Assembly (NCBI GenBank): GCA_051953655.1
Contig: JBQCIO010000015.1
Span: 1 to 58,314 of the forward strand
Source of the DNA: JBQCHF01 sp051953655
GTDB taxonomy: Bacteria > Actinomycetota > Actinomycetes > Motilibacterales > Motilibacteraceae
Direction of reading: 5' to 3'
Length of the DNA stretch: 58,314 nt
The translations under genes were made by a program, and so were the position numbers. The notes under the pieces were generated by a model, which did not search any database, was not told the origin of the DNA, and was given only the letters and a program-made list of their open reading frames with translations. Within the stretch, counting starts at the first letter, position 1, and every line of letters starts with the position of its first letter. Below are positions 50,179 to 57,202 of this stretch, in pieces.

Positions 50179-51083
50179 GCGCCGTGAGCACCGCGAGCAC
50201 GGTCGGTCCGCGCGCGGCCCAGCTCCGCCGCCAGACGCTGCTGCGGCGCACGCTGCTCGGCGTCGTCGGGTTCGTGTTCTCCCTGCCCCTGCTGGCGATG
50301 CTCGAGTTCACCACCCGCTCCGATCCGGCGTCGGCGAGCGGTGGCCGGTCGCTGGCCACCTGGCGCACCCTGGCCGACCTGCCCGGCCTGCGCCGGGACT
50401 ACCCGGACCTGTGGACCGGGCTGGCCACCTCGCTCGAGCTGGCAGCCCTCACCGTGGTGCTGGTGCTGGTGCTGCTGGTGCCGACGATGGTGTGGGTGCG
50501 GCTGCGCCTGCCGCGGCTGGCCCGGCTGGTCGAGCTGCTGTGCCTGCTGCCGCTCACCGTGCCGGCCATCGTGCTGGTCGTCGGGCTCGCACCGGTCTAC
50601 GCCTGGGTGGTCTACCTGCTCGGCGACGGCAGCTGGACCCTGTGCTTCGCCTACGTCGTGCTGGTCCTGCCCTACGCCTACCGGGCCGTGGACACCGGAC
50701 TGCGCGCGCTGGACCTCACCACCCTCTCCGAGGCCGCGCGCAGCCTCGGCGCCGGCTGGGGCACCGTGCTGTGGCGGGTCGTCGTGCCCAACCTGCGCGG
50801 GGCGCTGATGTCCGCGTCCGTCGTAGCGGTGGCGCTCGTGCTCGGCGAGTTCACGGTGGCCAGCCTGCTGAACCGGCTCAACCTGCAGGTGGCCGTCAAC
50901 CTGCTCGGCAAGCGCGACGCGTCGGTGTCGGTGGCGGTGTCGCTGGCCCTGCTCGCGCTCACCTTCCTGCTGCTGGTGGCGCTGTCCTCGACCGGCCGCA
51001 CCCGCCGTCGCCGGCCAGCCGCCCTGCCCACCGGACCGTCGACCGACCTGCCCAGCTCCCGAACCCCTGTGGAGACCGCATGA
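50175..51083 (+). CDS. ABC transporter permease 2
   Basis: A 302-residue PotC-type permease with six helices (LLGVVGFVFSLPLLAMLEF first). The EAA loop reads LSEAARSLGAGWGTVLWRVVVPNLRGA. The periplasmic loop between helices 1 and 2 is long, as usual in these second permeases. ATG 50175 overlaps the stop of permease 1, and its stop overlaps the ATPase start, so all three are translationally coupled. Confidence 0.9.
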   Translation: MSAVSTASTVGPRAAQLRRQTLLRRTLLGVVGFVFSLPLLAMLEFTTRSDPASASGGRSLATWRTLADLPGLRRDYPDLWTGLATSLELAALTVVLVLVLLVPTMVWVRLRLPRLARLVELLCLLPLTVPAIVLVVGLAPVYAWVVYLLGDGSWTLCFAYVVLVLPYAYRAVDTGLRALDLTTLSEAARSLGAGWGTVLWRVVVPNLRGALMSASVVAVALVLGEFTVASLLNRLNLQVAVNLLGKRDASVSVAVSLALLALTFLLLVALSSTGRTRRRRPAALPTGPSTDLPSSRTPVETA

Positions 51084-52216
51084 CCGCCACCGCCGTCCCC
51101 GCCCAGGACCTGCGACCGGCCCGGGCCGACGGCCGCGAGGTGCGGCTGGTGGCCCTGCGTCGCAGCTACGGCAGCGTGCACGCCCTGGACGGGCTCGACC
51201 TCACCATCGCGCCCGGGGAGATGCTCGTCCTGCTCGGGCCCTCCGGCTGCGGGAAGACCACCGCCCTGCGCGCCCTGGCCGGCCTGGACGACGTCGACGC
51301 CGGCCAGGTCCTGCTGGACGGCCGGGACATCACCGCCGTGCCCGCCAACCGGCGCGGCATGGGCATGGTCTTCCAGTCCTACAGCCTGTTCCCGCACCTG
51401 TCGGTGATGGACAACGTGGCCTTCGGGCTGCGGCTGCGCGGCGCCGGTCGCAGCGCCCGGCACCGCGAGGCGGCCGAGGCGCTGGAGCTCGTGGGGCTCG
51501 CCCACGCCGCAACCCGGTTCCCGCACGAGCTGTCCGGCGGGCAGCAGCAGCGGGTGGCGCTGGCCCGGGCGCTGGCGGTGCGCCCCGAGGTGCTGCTCCT
51601 GGACGAGCCGCTGTCCGCGCTGGACGCCCAGGTGCGCACCCAGCTGCGCGAGGAGGTGCGCCGGATCCAGCTCGAGGTCGGGACCACCGCGCTGTTCGTC
51701 ACCCACGACCAGGAGGAGGCGCTGGCGGTCGCCGACCGGGTAGGGGTGATGCGGGCCGGGCGGCTGGAGCAGGTGGGCACCCCGGAGGAGGTCTATGCGC
51801 GCCCGGCCACGGCGTTCGTCGCCGGGTTCGTCGGGCTGTCCACCCAGGTGCCCGCGCGGTCCGCCTCCGGCGAGGTCTACCTGCTCGGCCACCGGCTGCC
51901 CGCCGCCGACCCGACGCTGCCCGACGGGCCGGTGACCGCGTTCGTGCGCCCGGAGGACGTCGAGCTGTCCGAGCTGTCCGAGCTGTCAGAGCTGTCAGAG
52001 CTGTCAGAGCTGTCCCGGCAGGACGGCGGCGCGGCCGCGCGCGGGGCCCGCGGGGTGGTGGAGAGCGTCACCTTCCTCGGCTCGGTCCGCCGCACGACGG
52101 TGGTGCTGACCGACGGCACCCGCCTGCTGTCCACCGGTGCCCCCGGCACCCGTCCGGTCACGCCCGGCACCCAGGTGCAGGTGCGGCTGGTCGGCACGGC
52201 CGTCGTCGCGCACTGA
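51080..52216 (+). CDS. ABC transporter ATP-binding protein (PotA/FbpC type) with a 9-bp repeat tract
   Basis: A 378-residue ATPase. Walker A LLGPSGCGKTTALRALAG, Q-loop VFQSYSLFPHL, signature ELSGGQQQRVALARALA, Walker B VLLLDEPLSALDA and switch His VTHDQEEALAVA are all present. The C-terminal TOBE domain (VTAFVRPEDVELSEL) contains six Glu-Leu-Ser triplets at residues 295-312, encoded by six 9-bp tandem units, an insertion not expected in this family. The stop at 52216 is 35 bp before punA, which has its own leaderless promoter. Confidence 0.93.
   Translation: MTATAVPAQDLRPARADGREVRLVALRRSYGSVHALDGLDLTIAPGEMLVLLGPSGCGKTTALRALAGLDDVDAGQVLLDGRDITAVPANRRGMGMVFQSYSLFPHLSVMDNVAFGLRLRGAGRSARHREAAEALELVGLAHAATRFPHELSGGQQQRVALARALAVRPEVLLLDEPLSALDAQVRTQLREEVRRIQLEVGTTALFVTHDQEEALAVADRVGVMRAGRLEQVGTPEEVYARPATAFVAGFVGLSTQVPARSASGEVYLLGHRLPAADPTLPDGPVTAFVRPEDVELSELSELSELSELSELSRQDGGAAARGARGVVESVTFLGSVRRTTVVLTDGTRLLSTGAPGTRPVTPGTQVQVRLVGTAVVAH
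51962..52015. repeat. Six 9-bp tandem repeats inside the ABC ATPase gene
   Basis: Units GAGCTGTCC (1, 2, 6) and GAGCTGTCA (3, 4, 5) run head to tail. Unit length is a multiple of three, so gain or loss of a unit keeps the frame and changes the Glu-Leu-Ser count. Confidence 0.95.
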
Positions 52217-52239
52217 CCTGGCTGGGGCCGTCGGCTGGT

Positions 52240-52245
52240 TAGGCT
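52240..52245 (+). promoter_or_regulatory. -10 box TAGGCT of punA (leaderless)
   Basis: TAGGCT, 6 nt, then GTG at 52252; no Shine-Dalgarno. Confidence 0.6.
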
Positions 52246-52251
52246 CCCGGG

Positions 52252-53082
52252 GTGATCGAGACGACGACGTCCTCGCCCGGCGCGCTGGCCGCCGACCCCT
52301 ACGCCGCGGCGCAGCTGGCCGCCACCCGCCTGCGCGAGCTGACCGGCGTGCAGACCCACGAGGTCGCGCTGGTGCTCGGCTCGGGCTGGGTGCCCGCCGC
52401 CGACCTGGTCGGTGAGACGGTGGCCGAGCTCCCCGTCACCGAGCTGCCCGGGTTCCCGCCGCCGGCCGTGGAGGGTCACGCGGGCGTGGTGCGCTCAGTG
52501 AGGTCCGGGGACAAGCACGTGCTGGTGTTCCTGGGGCGCACCCACCTCTACGAGGGCCGGGGCGTGGCCAGCGTGGTGCACGGCGTGCGCACGGCCGTGG
52601 CCGCCGGCGCCGGCGTCGTCGTGCTCACCAACGGCTGCGGCGGCCTGCGCCCGGAGTGGAGCCCGGGCACCCCGGTCCTCATCTCGGACCACATCAACCT
52701 CACCGCCACCAGCCCGATCGTCGGCGCGACGTTCGTCGACCTCACCGACCTCTACTCCCCCCGGCTGCGGTCGCTGTGCCGGCAGGTCGACCCGGGCCTG
52801 GACGAGGGCGTCTACGCCCAGTTCCCCGGCCCGCACTACGAGACCCCGGCCGAGGTGCGGATGGCCCGCACCCTGGGCGCGGACCTGGTCGGCATGTCCA
52901 CCACACTGGAGGCGATCGCCGCCCGCGAGGCCGGCGCCGAGGTGCTCGGCGTCAGCCTGGTCACCAACGCCGCCGCCGGCATGACCGGGCAGCCGCTGGA
53001 CCACGAGGAGGTCCTCGCCGCGGGCAAGTCCGCCGCCGAGCGGATGGGCCGGCTGCTGGCCGACGTCCTCGGCCGGCTCTGA
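52252..53082 (+). CDS. punA: Purine-nucleoside phosphorylase
   Basis: A 276-residue trimeric-type phosphorylase that releases purine bases from inosine/guanosine with phosphate. Visible: VALVLGSGWVPAA (phosphate loop), VEGHAGVVRS, FLGRTHLYEGR, VLTNGCGGLRPEWSPG, ISDHINLTATSP, the base-site Glu and Met in PGPHYETPAEVR and LVGMSTTLEAIAAREAG, and VSLVTNAAAGM. Corresponds by synteny to M. tuberculosis deoD/Rv3307. The stop shares one base with the ATG of the epimerase gene, so the two are coupled. Confidence 0.95.
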   Translation: MIETTTSSPGALAADPYAAAQLAATRLRELTGVQTHEVALVLGSGWVPAADLVGETVAELPVTELPGFPPPAVEGHAGVVRSVRSGDKHVLVFLGRTHLYEGRGVASVVHGVRTAVAAGAGVVVLTNGCGGLRPEWSPGTPVLISDHINLTATSPIVGATFVDLTDLYSPRLRSLCRQVDPGLDEGVYAQFPGPHYETPAEVRMARTLGADLVGMSTTLEAIAAREAGAEVLGVSLVTNAAAGMTGQPLDHEEVLAAGKSAAERMGRLLADVLGRL

Positions 53083-53924
53083 TGCAGGCCAGGATGGGCA
53101 GTGGGATGGGCAGTGGGATGGGCGCAGTCCTCGTGACCGGAAGCTCGGGCAGCATCGGCCGGGCCGTGGTGCCGGGCCTGCACGCGCTCGGCTGGACCGT
53201 GCGCGGCCTGGACCTCGACACCACCGAGGTGGGCGCGCCCGACGAGTTCTTCCAGGGCGACGTCACCGACAGCGCCCTGCTGGACCGGGCGGTGGCCGGC
53301 GTCGACGCCGTCGTGCACCTGGCCGGGATGCCCGACGAGGGCCCGCTGACCGCCGAGATCCAGAGTCACGTGCTGAGCACCGGCGCGGTGCTGGAGGCGG
53401 CGCGGAGGCACGGCGTGCGCCGGGTGGTGCTGGCCAGCAGCAACCACGCCGTGGGCCGCACCCCGCGCGAGGGCGTCCTCACCACCGACGTCCGGCCACG
53501 GCCGGACACGTTCTACGGGGTGGCCAAGGTCGCGATGGAGTCGCTGGGCAGCCTCTACGTGGACCGCTACGGCCTCGACGTCGTCTGCCTGCGGATCGGC
53601 TCGTTCGGGGAGAAGCCGGCCAACCGGCGGCACCTGGCCACCTGGCTCTCCCCCGGCGACGCCGTCCGCCTGGTGCAGGCGGGCCTCACCGCGCCCAGCC
53701 CCGGCTTCGCCGTCGCCTACGGCGTGTCGGAGAACACGCGCGGCTGGTGGGACCTGAGCAGCGCCCGCGCCCTCGGCTACGCGCCGCAGGACGACGCGGA
53801 GAACTACGCGGCGGAGGTGCTGGCCGTCCCGGAGACCGTGGAGGACCGGCGCGACGACGCCGTCGTGGGCGGCATGTTCATGGATGCCCGCTACGACGTC
53901 GGCTACGGCGAGGAGCAGCAGTGA
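53082..53924 (+). CDS. NAD-dependent epimerase/dehydratase (SDR; uronate dehydrogenase-like)
   Basis: A 280-residue extended SDR. NAD motif LVTGSSGSIGRAVV, DLD after strand 2, VVHLAGMP, and catalytic YGVAK with Ser in LASSNHAVG. The size and the ending GGMFMDARYDVGYG fit the uronate dehydrogenase/NAD epimerase branch, but the substrate is not proven. The N-terminus has four in-frame ATGs, because two 12-bp units ATGGGCAGTGGG (53094-53117) sit at the front; the true start could be 53082, 53094, 53106 or 53118. ATG 53082 overlaps the punA stop by one base. It separates punA from the mutase, which I recall as adjacent in M. tuberculosis. GTG of the next gene overlaps its stop. Confidence 0.85.
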   Translation: MQARMGSGMGSGMGAVLVTGSSGSIGRAVVPGLHALGWTVRGLDLDTTEVGAPDEFFQGDVTDSALLDRAVAGVDAVVHLAGMPDEGPLTAEIQSHVLSTGAVLEAARRHGVRRVVLASSNHAVGRTPREGVLTTDVRPRPDTFYGVAKVAMESLGSLYVDRYGLDVVCLRIGSFGEKPANRRHLATWLSPGDAVRLVQAGLTAPSPGFAVAYGVSENTRGWWDLSSARALGYAPQDDAENYAAEVLAVPETVEDRRDDAVVGGMFMDARYDVGYGEEQQ

Positions 53925-55591
53925 GCGAAGAACTTCTTGACCAGGCCCGCACCTGGCTCGCCGACGACCCCGACCCGGCCACCCGCGCCGAGCTTCAGGC
54001 GCTGCTGGACGCGGGCGACGTCGAGGAGCTGGGCCGCCGGTTCGCCGGCCGGCTCGAGTTCGGCACCGCCGGGCTGCGCGGCCCGCTGGGCGCCGGCCCC
54101 ACCCGGATGAACCGGGTGGTCGTGCAGCAGGCGGCGGCGGGCCTGTGCGCCTACCTGCGCGAGCACGCCGGTGGCGCCGTCGTCGTCGGCTACGACGCCC
54201 GGCACAACTCCGACGTCTTCGCGCACGACACTGCGGCCGTGGCCACCGGCGCGGGTCTGTCCGCCATGGTGCTGCCGCACCCGCTGCCCACGCCGGTCCT
54301 GGCCTTCGCGGTCCGGCACCTGGGCGCGGCGGCCGGGGTGATGGTCACGGCCTCGCACAACCCGCCGCAGGACAACGGCTACAAGGTCTATCTCGGCGAC
54401 GGCATGCAGATCGTGCCCCCCGCAGATGCGGAGATCTCCGCGCACATCGACGCCGTCGGCCAGATCTCGTTGCTGCCCAAGGGCGAGGAGTGGGAGACGC
54501 TGGACGACGAGGTGCTCGAGGACTACCTCGACGCCGTCGCCACCGTGGTGACACCCGGCGGCCCGCGTGCCCTGCGGGTCGTCTACACGCCGATGCACGG
54601 CGTCGGCCGCGACGTGCTGGTTGATGCGATGACCCGGGCCGGCTTCGCGCTGCCCGAGGTGGTGCCCGCGCAGGCCGAGCCCGACCCGGAGTTCCCGACC
54701 GTCGCGTTCCCCAACCCGGAGGAGCCCGGCGCGATCGACCTCGCGCTGGAGACTGCCCGAGAGGCCGCCGCCGACCTGGTGATCGCCAACGACCCCGACG
54801 CCGACCGGTGCGCGGTGGCCGTGCCGGACCCCGACGTCGACGGCGGCTGGCGGATGCTGCGCGGCGACGAGGTGGGCGCGCTGCTCGGCGAGCACCTCGC
54901 CGCGCGCGGTCTGGACGAGGACGCCGTGTTCGCCAACTCGATCGTGTCCTCCAGCCTGCTCGGCAAGATCGCGGCCGCGCACGGGATCGCGCACACCGAG
55001 ACCCTCACCGGCTTCAAGTGGATCGCCCGGGTGGAGAACCTGGGCTACGGCTACGAGGAGGCGCTGGGCTACTGCGTCGCCCCGGAGCTGGTGCGGGACA
55101 AGGACGGGATCAGCGCGGCGCTCGTGGTGCTGGAGCTGGCCGCGTCGCTCAAGGAGCAGGGCCGCACCCTGCTCGACGCCCTGGACGACCTGGCCCGCAC
55201 CTACGGCCTGCACGCCACCGACCAGCTCTCGGTCCGGGTGGACGACCTCTCGCTCATCGCCGACGCCATGGCCCGGCTGCGGGCGCAGCCGCCGACGTCG
55301 CTGGGCGGGCTGGCGGTGCAGCGCGTCGACGACCTCGAGCGCGGCGACGGCGGGCTGCCTCCCACCGACGGCCTGCGCTTCGTCCTGGCCGACGACGCCC
55401 GGGTGGTGGTGCGCCCGAGCGGCACCGAGCCCAAGCTCAAGTGCTACCTGGAGGTCGTCGTGCCGGTCGGGCCGGCCTGCGGTCCGGGCGGCACCGGCGG
55501 CAGCGCCGGCGACGTGCGCGCGGCCCGGGCGGCGGCGCGCGAGCGGCTGGACGCGGTGAAGCGGGACCTGGGCAGTGTCTTGGGGCTGTAG
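53921..55591 (+). CDS. Phosphohexomutase (phosphoglucomutase/phosphomannomutase, PmmB-like)
   Basis: A 556-residue alpha-D-phosphohexomutase. It starts LEFGTAGLRGPLGAGPTRMN; the phosphoserine loop is GVMVTASHNPPQDNGYK, the metal loop ANDPDADRCAVA, the sugar loop HTETLTGFKWIAR with EEALGYCVAP, and the phosphate-binding VVVRPSGTEPKLKCYLE. All four active-site segments are complete. Length fits the 550-residue PGM2/PmmB subgroup (M. tuberculosis pmmB, Rv3308). It links hexose 6- and 1-phosphates and could supply sugars for nucleotide activation. GTG 53921 overlaps the epimerase stop (GTGA). Confidence 0.94.
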   Translation: MSEELLDQARTWLADDPDPATRAELQALLDAGDVEELGRRFAGRLEFGTAGLRGPLGAGPTRMNRVVVQQAAAGLCAYLREHAGGAVVVGYDARHNSDVFAHDTAAVATGAGLSAMVLPHPLPTPVLAFAVRHLGAAAGVMVTASHNPPQDNGYKVYLGDGMQIVPPADAEISAHIDAVGQISLLPKGEEWETLDDEVLEDYLDAVATVVTPGGPRALRVVYTPMHGVGRDVLVDAMTRAGFALPEVVPAQAEPDPEFPTVAFPNPEEPGAIDLALETAREAAADLVIANDPDADRCAVAVPDPDVDGGWRMLRGDEVGALLGEHLAARGLDEDAVFANSIVSSSLLGKIAAAHGIAHTETLTGFKWIARVENLGYGYEEALGYCVAPELVRDKDGISAALVVLELAASLKEQGRTLLDALDDLARTYGLHATDQLSVRVDDLSLIADAMARLRAQPPTSLGGLAVQRVDDLERGDGGLPPTDGLRFVLADDARVVVRPSGTEPKLKCYLEVVVPVGPACGPGGTGGSAGDVRAARAAARERLDAVKRDLGSVLGL

Positions 55592-55600
55592 CCGGAACGC

Positions 55601-55661
55601 AGGACGGAACGATCGCGGCTGAGGCCGTTGTCATCCCCTGGATCCGCGGTTGTTCCGTCCT
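55601..55661 (+). terminator. 18-bp-arm hairpin after the phosphohexomutase
   Basis: AGGACGGAACGATCGCGG (55601-55618) pairs with 55644-55661 along 18 bp, two of the pairs being G-U, starting 9 bp after the stop. It shares GGAACGATC with the hairpins at 2717 and 4233. Confidence 0.7.
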
Positions 55662-55704
55662 CCGTTCCCGGGCAGGGTGGCGGCGGGACGAGGGGGGGGA
55701 CCGC

Positions 55705-57075
55705 ATGGACGACCCGTGGGGACGCGACGAGCCGCCGGCGGTCGCGCCCGAGGACCTGCCGCCGCTGCCGGAGGAGCTCGCCCGGCTGGCGTCGCTGACC
55801 GGGCCGGTCCCCCACCCCGACGACCCGAGTTGGCGGCCGTCCGCGGCCGAGGACCTGCCCGAGGTGCGGGCCCTGGTGGAGCAGGGCTGGCGGGTGCTCG
55901 AGGGCGTCCCGTTCTTCGCCGCGCTCCCGGCGCTGTGGCCGCGCCCCGTGCGCTGCTGGCTGCCGGACCGCCTGCCCGGGATCACGGCCTCCTACTGGCA
56001 CTCGGAGCGGGTGCCGCCCAGTCGGCAAAGACGGGAGATCTCGCCGCTGAGCGAGGAGCGCCGGGCGGAGAGCTGGGCCGAGTGGTGCGTGTACTGCGCC
56101 GAGGCCGGGCTGCCTGCCCCGCCGCCGGACCGTATCTGGCTGGTCCGGTCCCCCTGGCCGCAGGTGGGTGTCGAGCTCGTCCTGTGGCTCCTGATCCGTC
56201 GTGCCCAGGAGCGCGGCCTCCGCGTGGACCACACGGGCCTGGCCGACGCCGCCCGCGAGATGCTCAGGTGGGACGAGGACCGGCTGCTGGCCTGGTGGTC
56301 GGGCCCGGAGGCGGATGCCGCCGCCCGCTGGCGCGGGGTGGGCCGCTCCGGCACGGACGACGTTGCGCCGTTCGTCATGCACGGGCTGGGGCCGGAGGAC
56401 GTCGCCCGGCTCACCGATCGCGGCGTGGACGAGCCGACGGCGGCGCGGTGGCTCGCCGTCACGCCACCGTCGCTGGAGCAGCCGGACCGGGTGGAGGTGG
56501 TCCTCGCCTGGCACGACCTCGGCCTGCGGCCGGAGGACCTCGAACGGGTGGACAGCTCCTGGCTCACCCCGGACTCGGTGCGGGCCTGGCTCGCCGCCGG
56601 CTTCACCGTGGCCGACGCCGCCCTGCTGGCCCTCGTGCCGCTCGCCGACGCCGAGGCGTTCCGGGCCGCCGGCTTCGACGTCGAGGAGACCTGGCTGCTG
56701 CGCGGCGCCGACCCGATGCTCACCGAGGCCGAGGCCCGCGCGTTCGACGCCGCCGGCATCGCCCCCGAGGACCGGGTGCGCTGGGTGGAGGCCGGCTTCG
56801 ACGCGGCCGCGGCCCGGGCCTGGACCGACGTCGGCGTGCTGGCCAACGAGGCGCGGGTGTGGCGCGCGCAGGGCCTCTCCCCCGCCGACGCGGCCGGGAC
56901 GGACGGCCCGCTCCCGGAGGTAGCAGTCGGCTGGAGCGGCTTCGGCAGCGACCGCGCCGACCGCACCTACGGCGTGCAGGACCCGCCCGGCACCCGCGGC
57001 CGGACCGCGCAGCAGTACGCCGAGCACGAGCGGCGCTGGCGCCGTGGGGCCGGCAGCGGCTCGGGCGACGGGTGA
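55705..57075 (+). CDS. Hypothetical protein with helical repeats
   Basis: A 456-residue soluble protein I do not recognise. An acidic Pro-rich start (PPAVAPEDLPPLPEELARLA) precedes a Trp-rich globular part (ASYWHSERVPPSRQRREISP, WAEWCVYCAEAGLPAPPP, RWDEDRLLAWWSG). From about residue 220 there are degenerate helical repeats: GLGPEDVARLTDRGVDEPTA, VRAWLAAGFTVADAALLAL, AEAFRAAGFDVEETWLL, ARAFDAAGIAPEDRVRW, VEAGFDAAAARAWTDVGV. The shared pattern is a Gly-Phe/Val/Ile turn between amphipathic helices. The C-terminus is basic (HERRWRRGAGSGSG). ATG 55705 has a G-rich Shine-Dalgarno (GAGGGGGGGGA) just upstream. Confidence 0.8.
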   Translation: MDDPWGRDEPPAVAPEDLPPLPEELARLASLTGPVPHPDDPSWRPSAAEDLPEVRALVEQGWRVLEGVPFFAALPALWPRPVRCWLPDRLPGITASYWHSERVPPSRQRREISPLSEERRAESWAEWCVYCAEAGLPAPPPDRIWLVRSPWPQVGVELVLWLLIRRAQERGLRVDHTGLADAAREMLRWDEDRLLAWWSGPEADAAARWRGVGRSGTDDVAPFVMHGLGPEDVARLTDRGVDEPTAARWLAVTPPSLEQPDRVEVVLAWHDLGLRPEDLERVDSSWLTPDSVRAWLAAGFTVADAALLALVPLADAEAFRAAGFDVEETWLLRGADPMLTEAEARAFDAAGIAPEDRVRWVEAGFDAAAARAWTDVGVLANEARVWRAQGLSPADAAGTDGPLPEVAVGWSGFGSDRADRTYGVQDPPGTRGRTAQQYAEHERRWRRGAGSGSGDG

Positions 57076-57202
57076 CCTGGCCCGAGGAAGGCTCCTCGCC
57101 TCCCTCGAGCGCAGACATCGCCGAGACCGCCAGATCGAACCGTCCCGTCTGTCATGCTCATGCCACCTGTCGCATGGAATGCCGGACATCCCGGGAGGCC
57201 CG

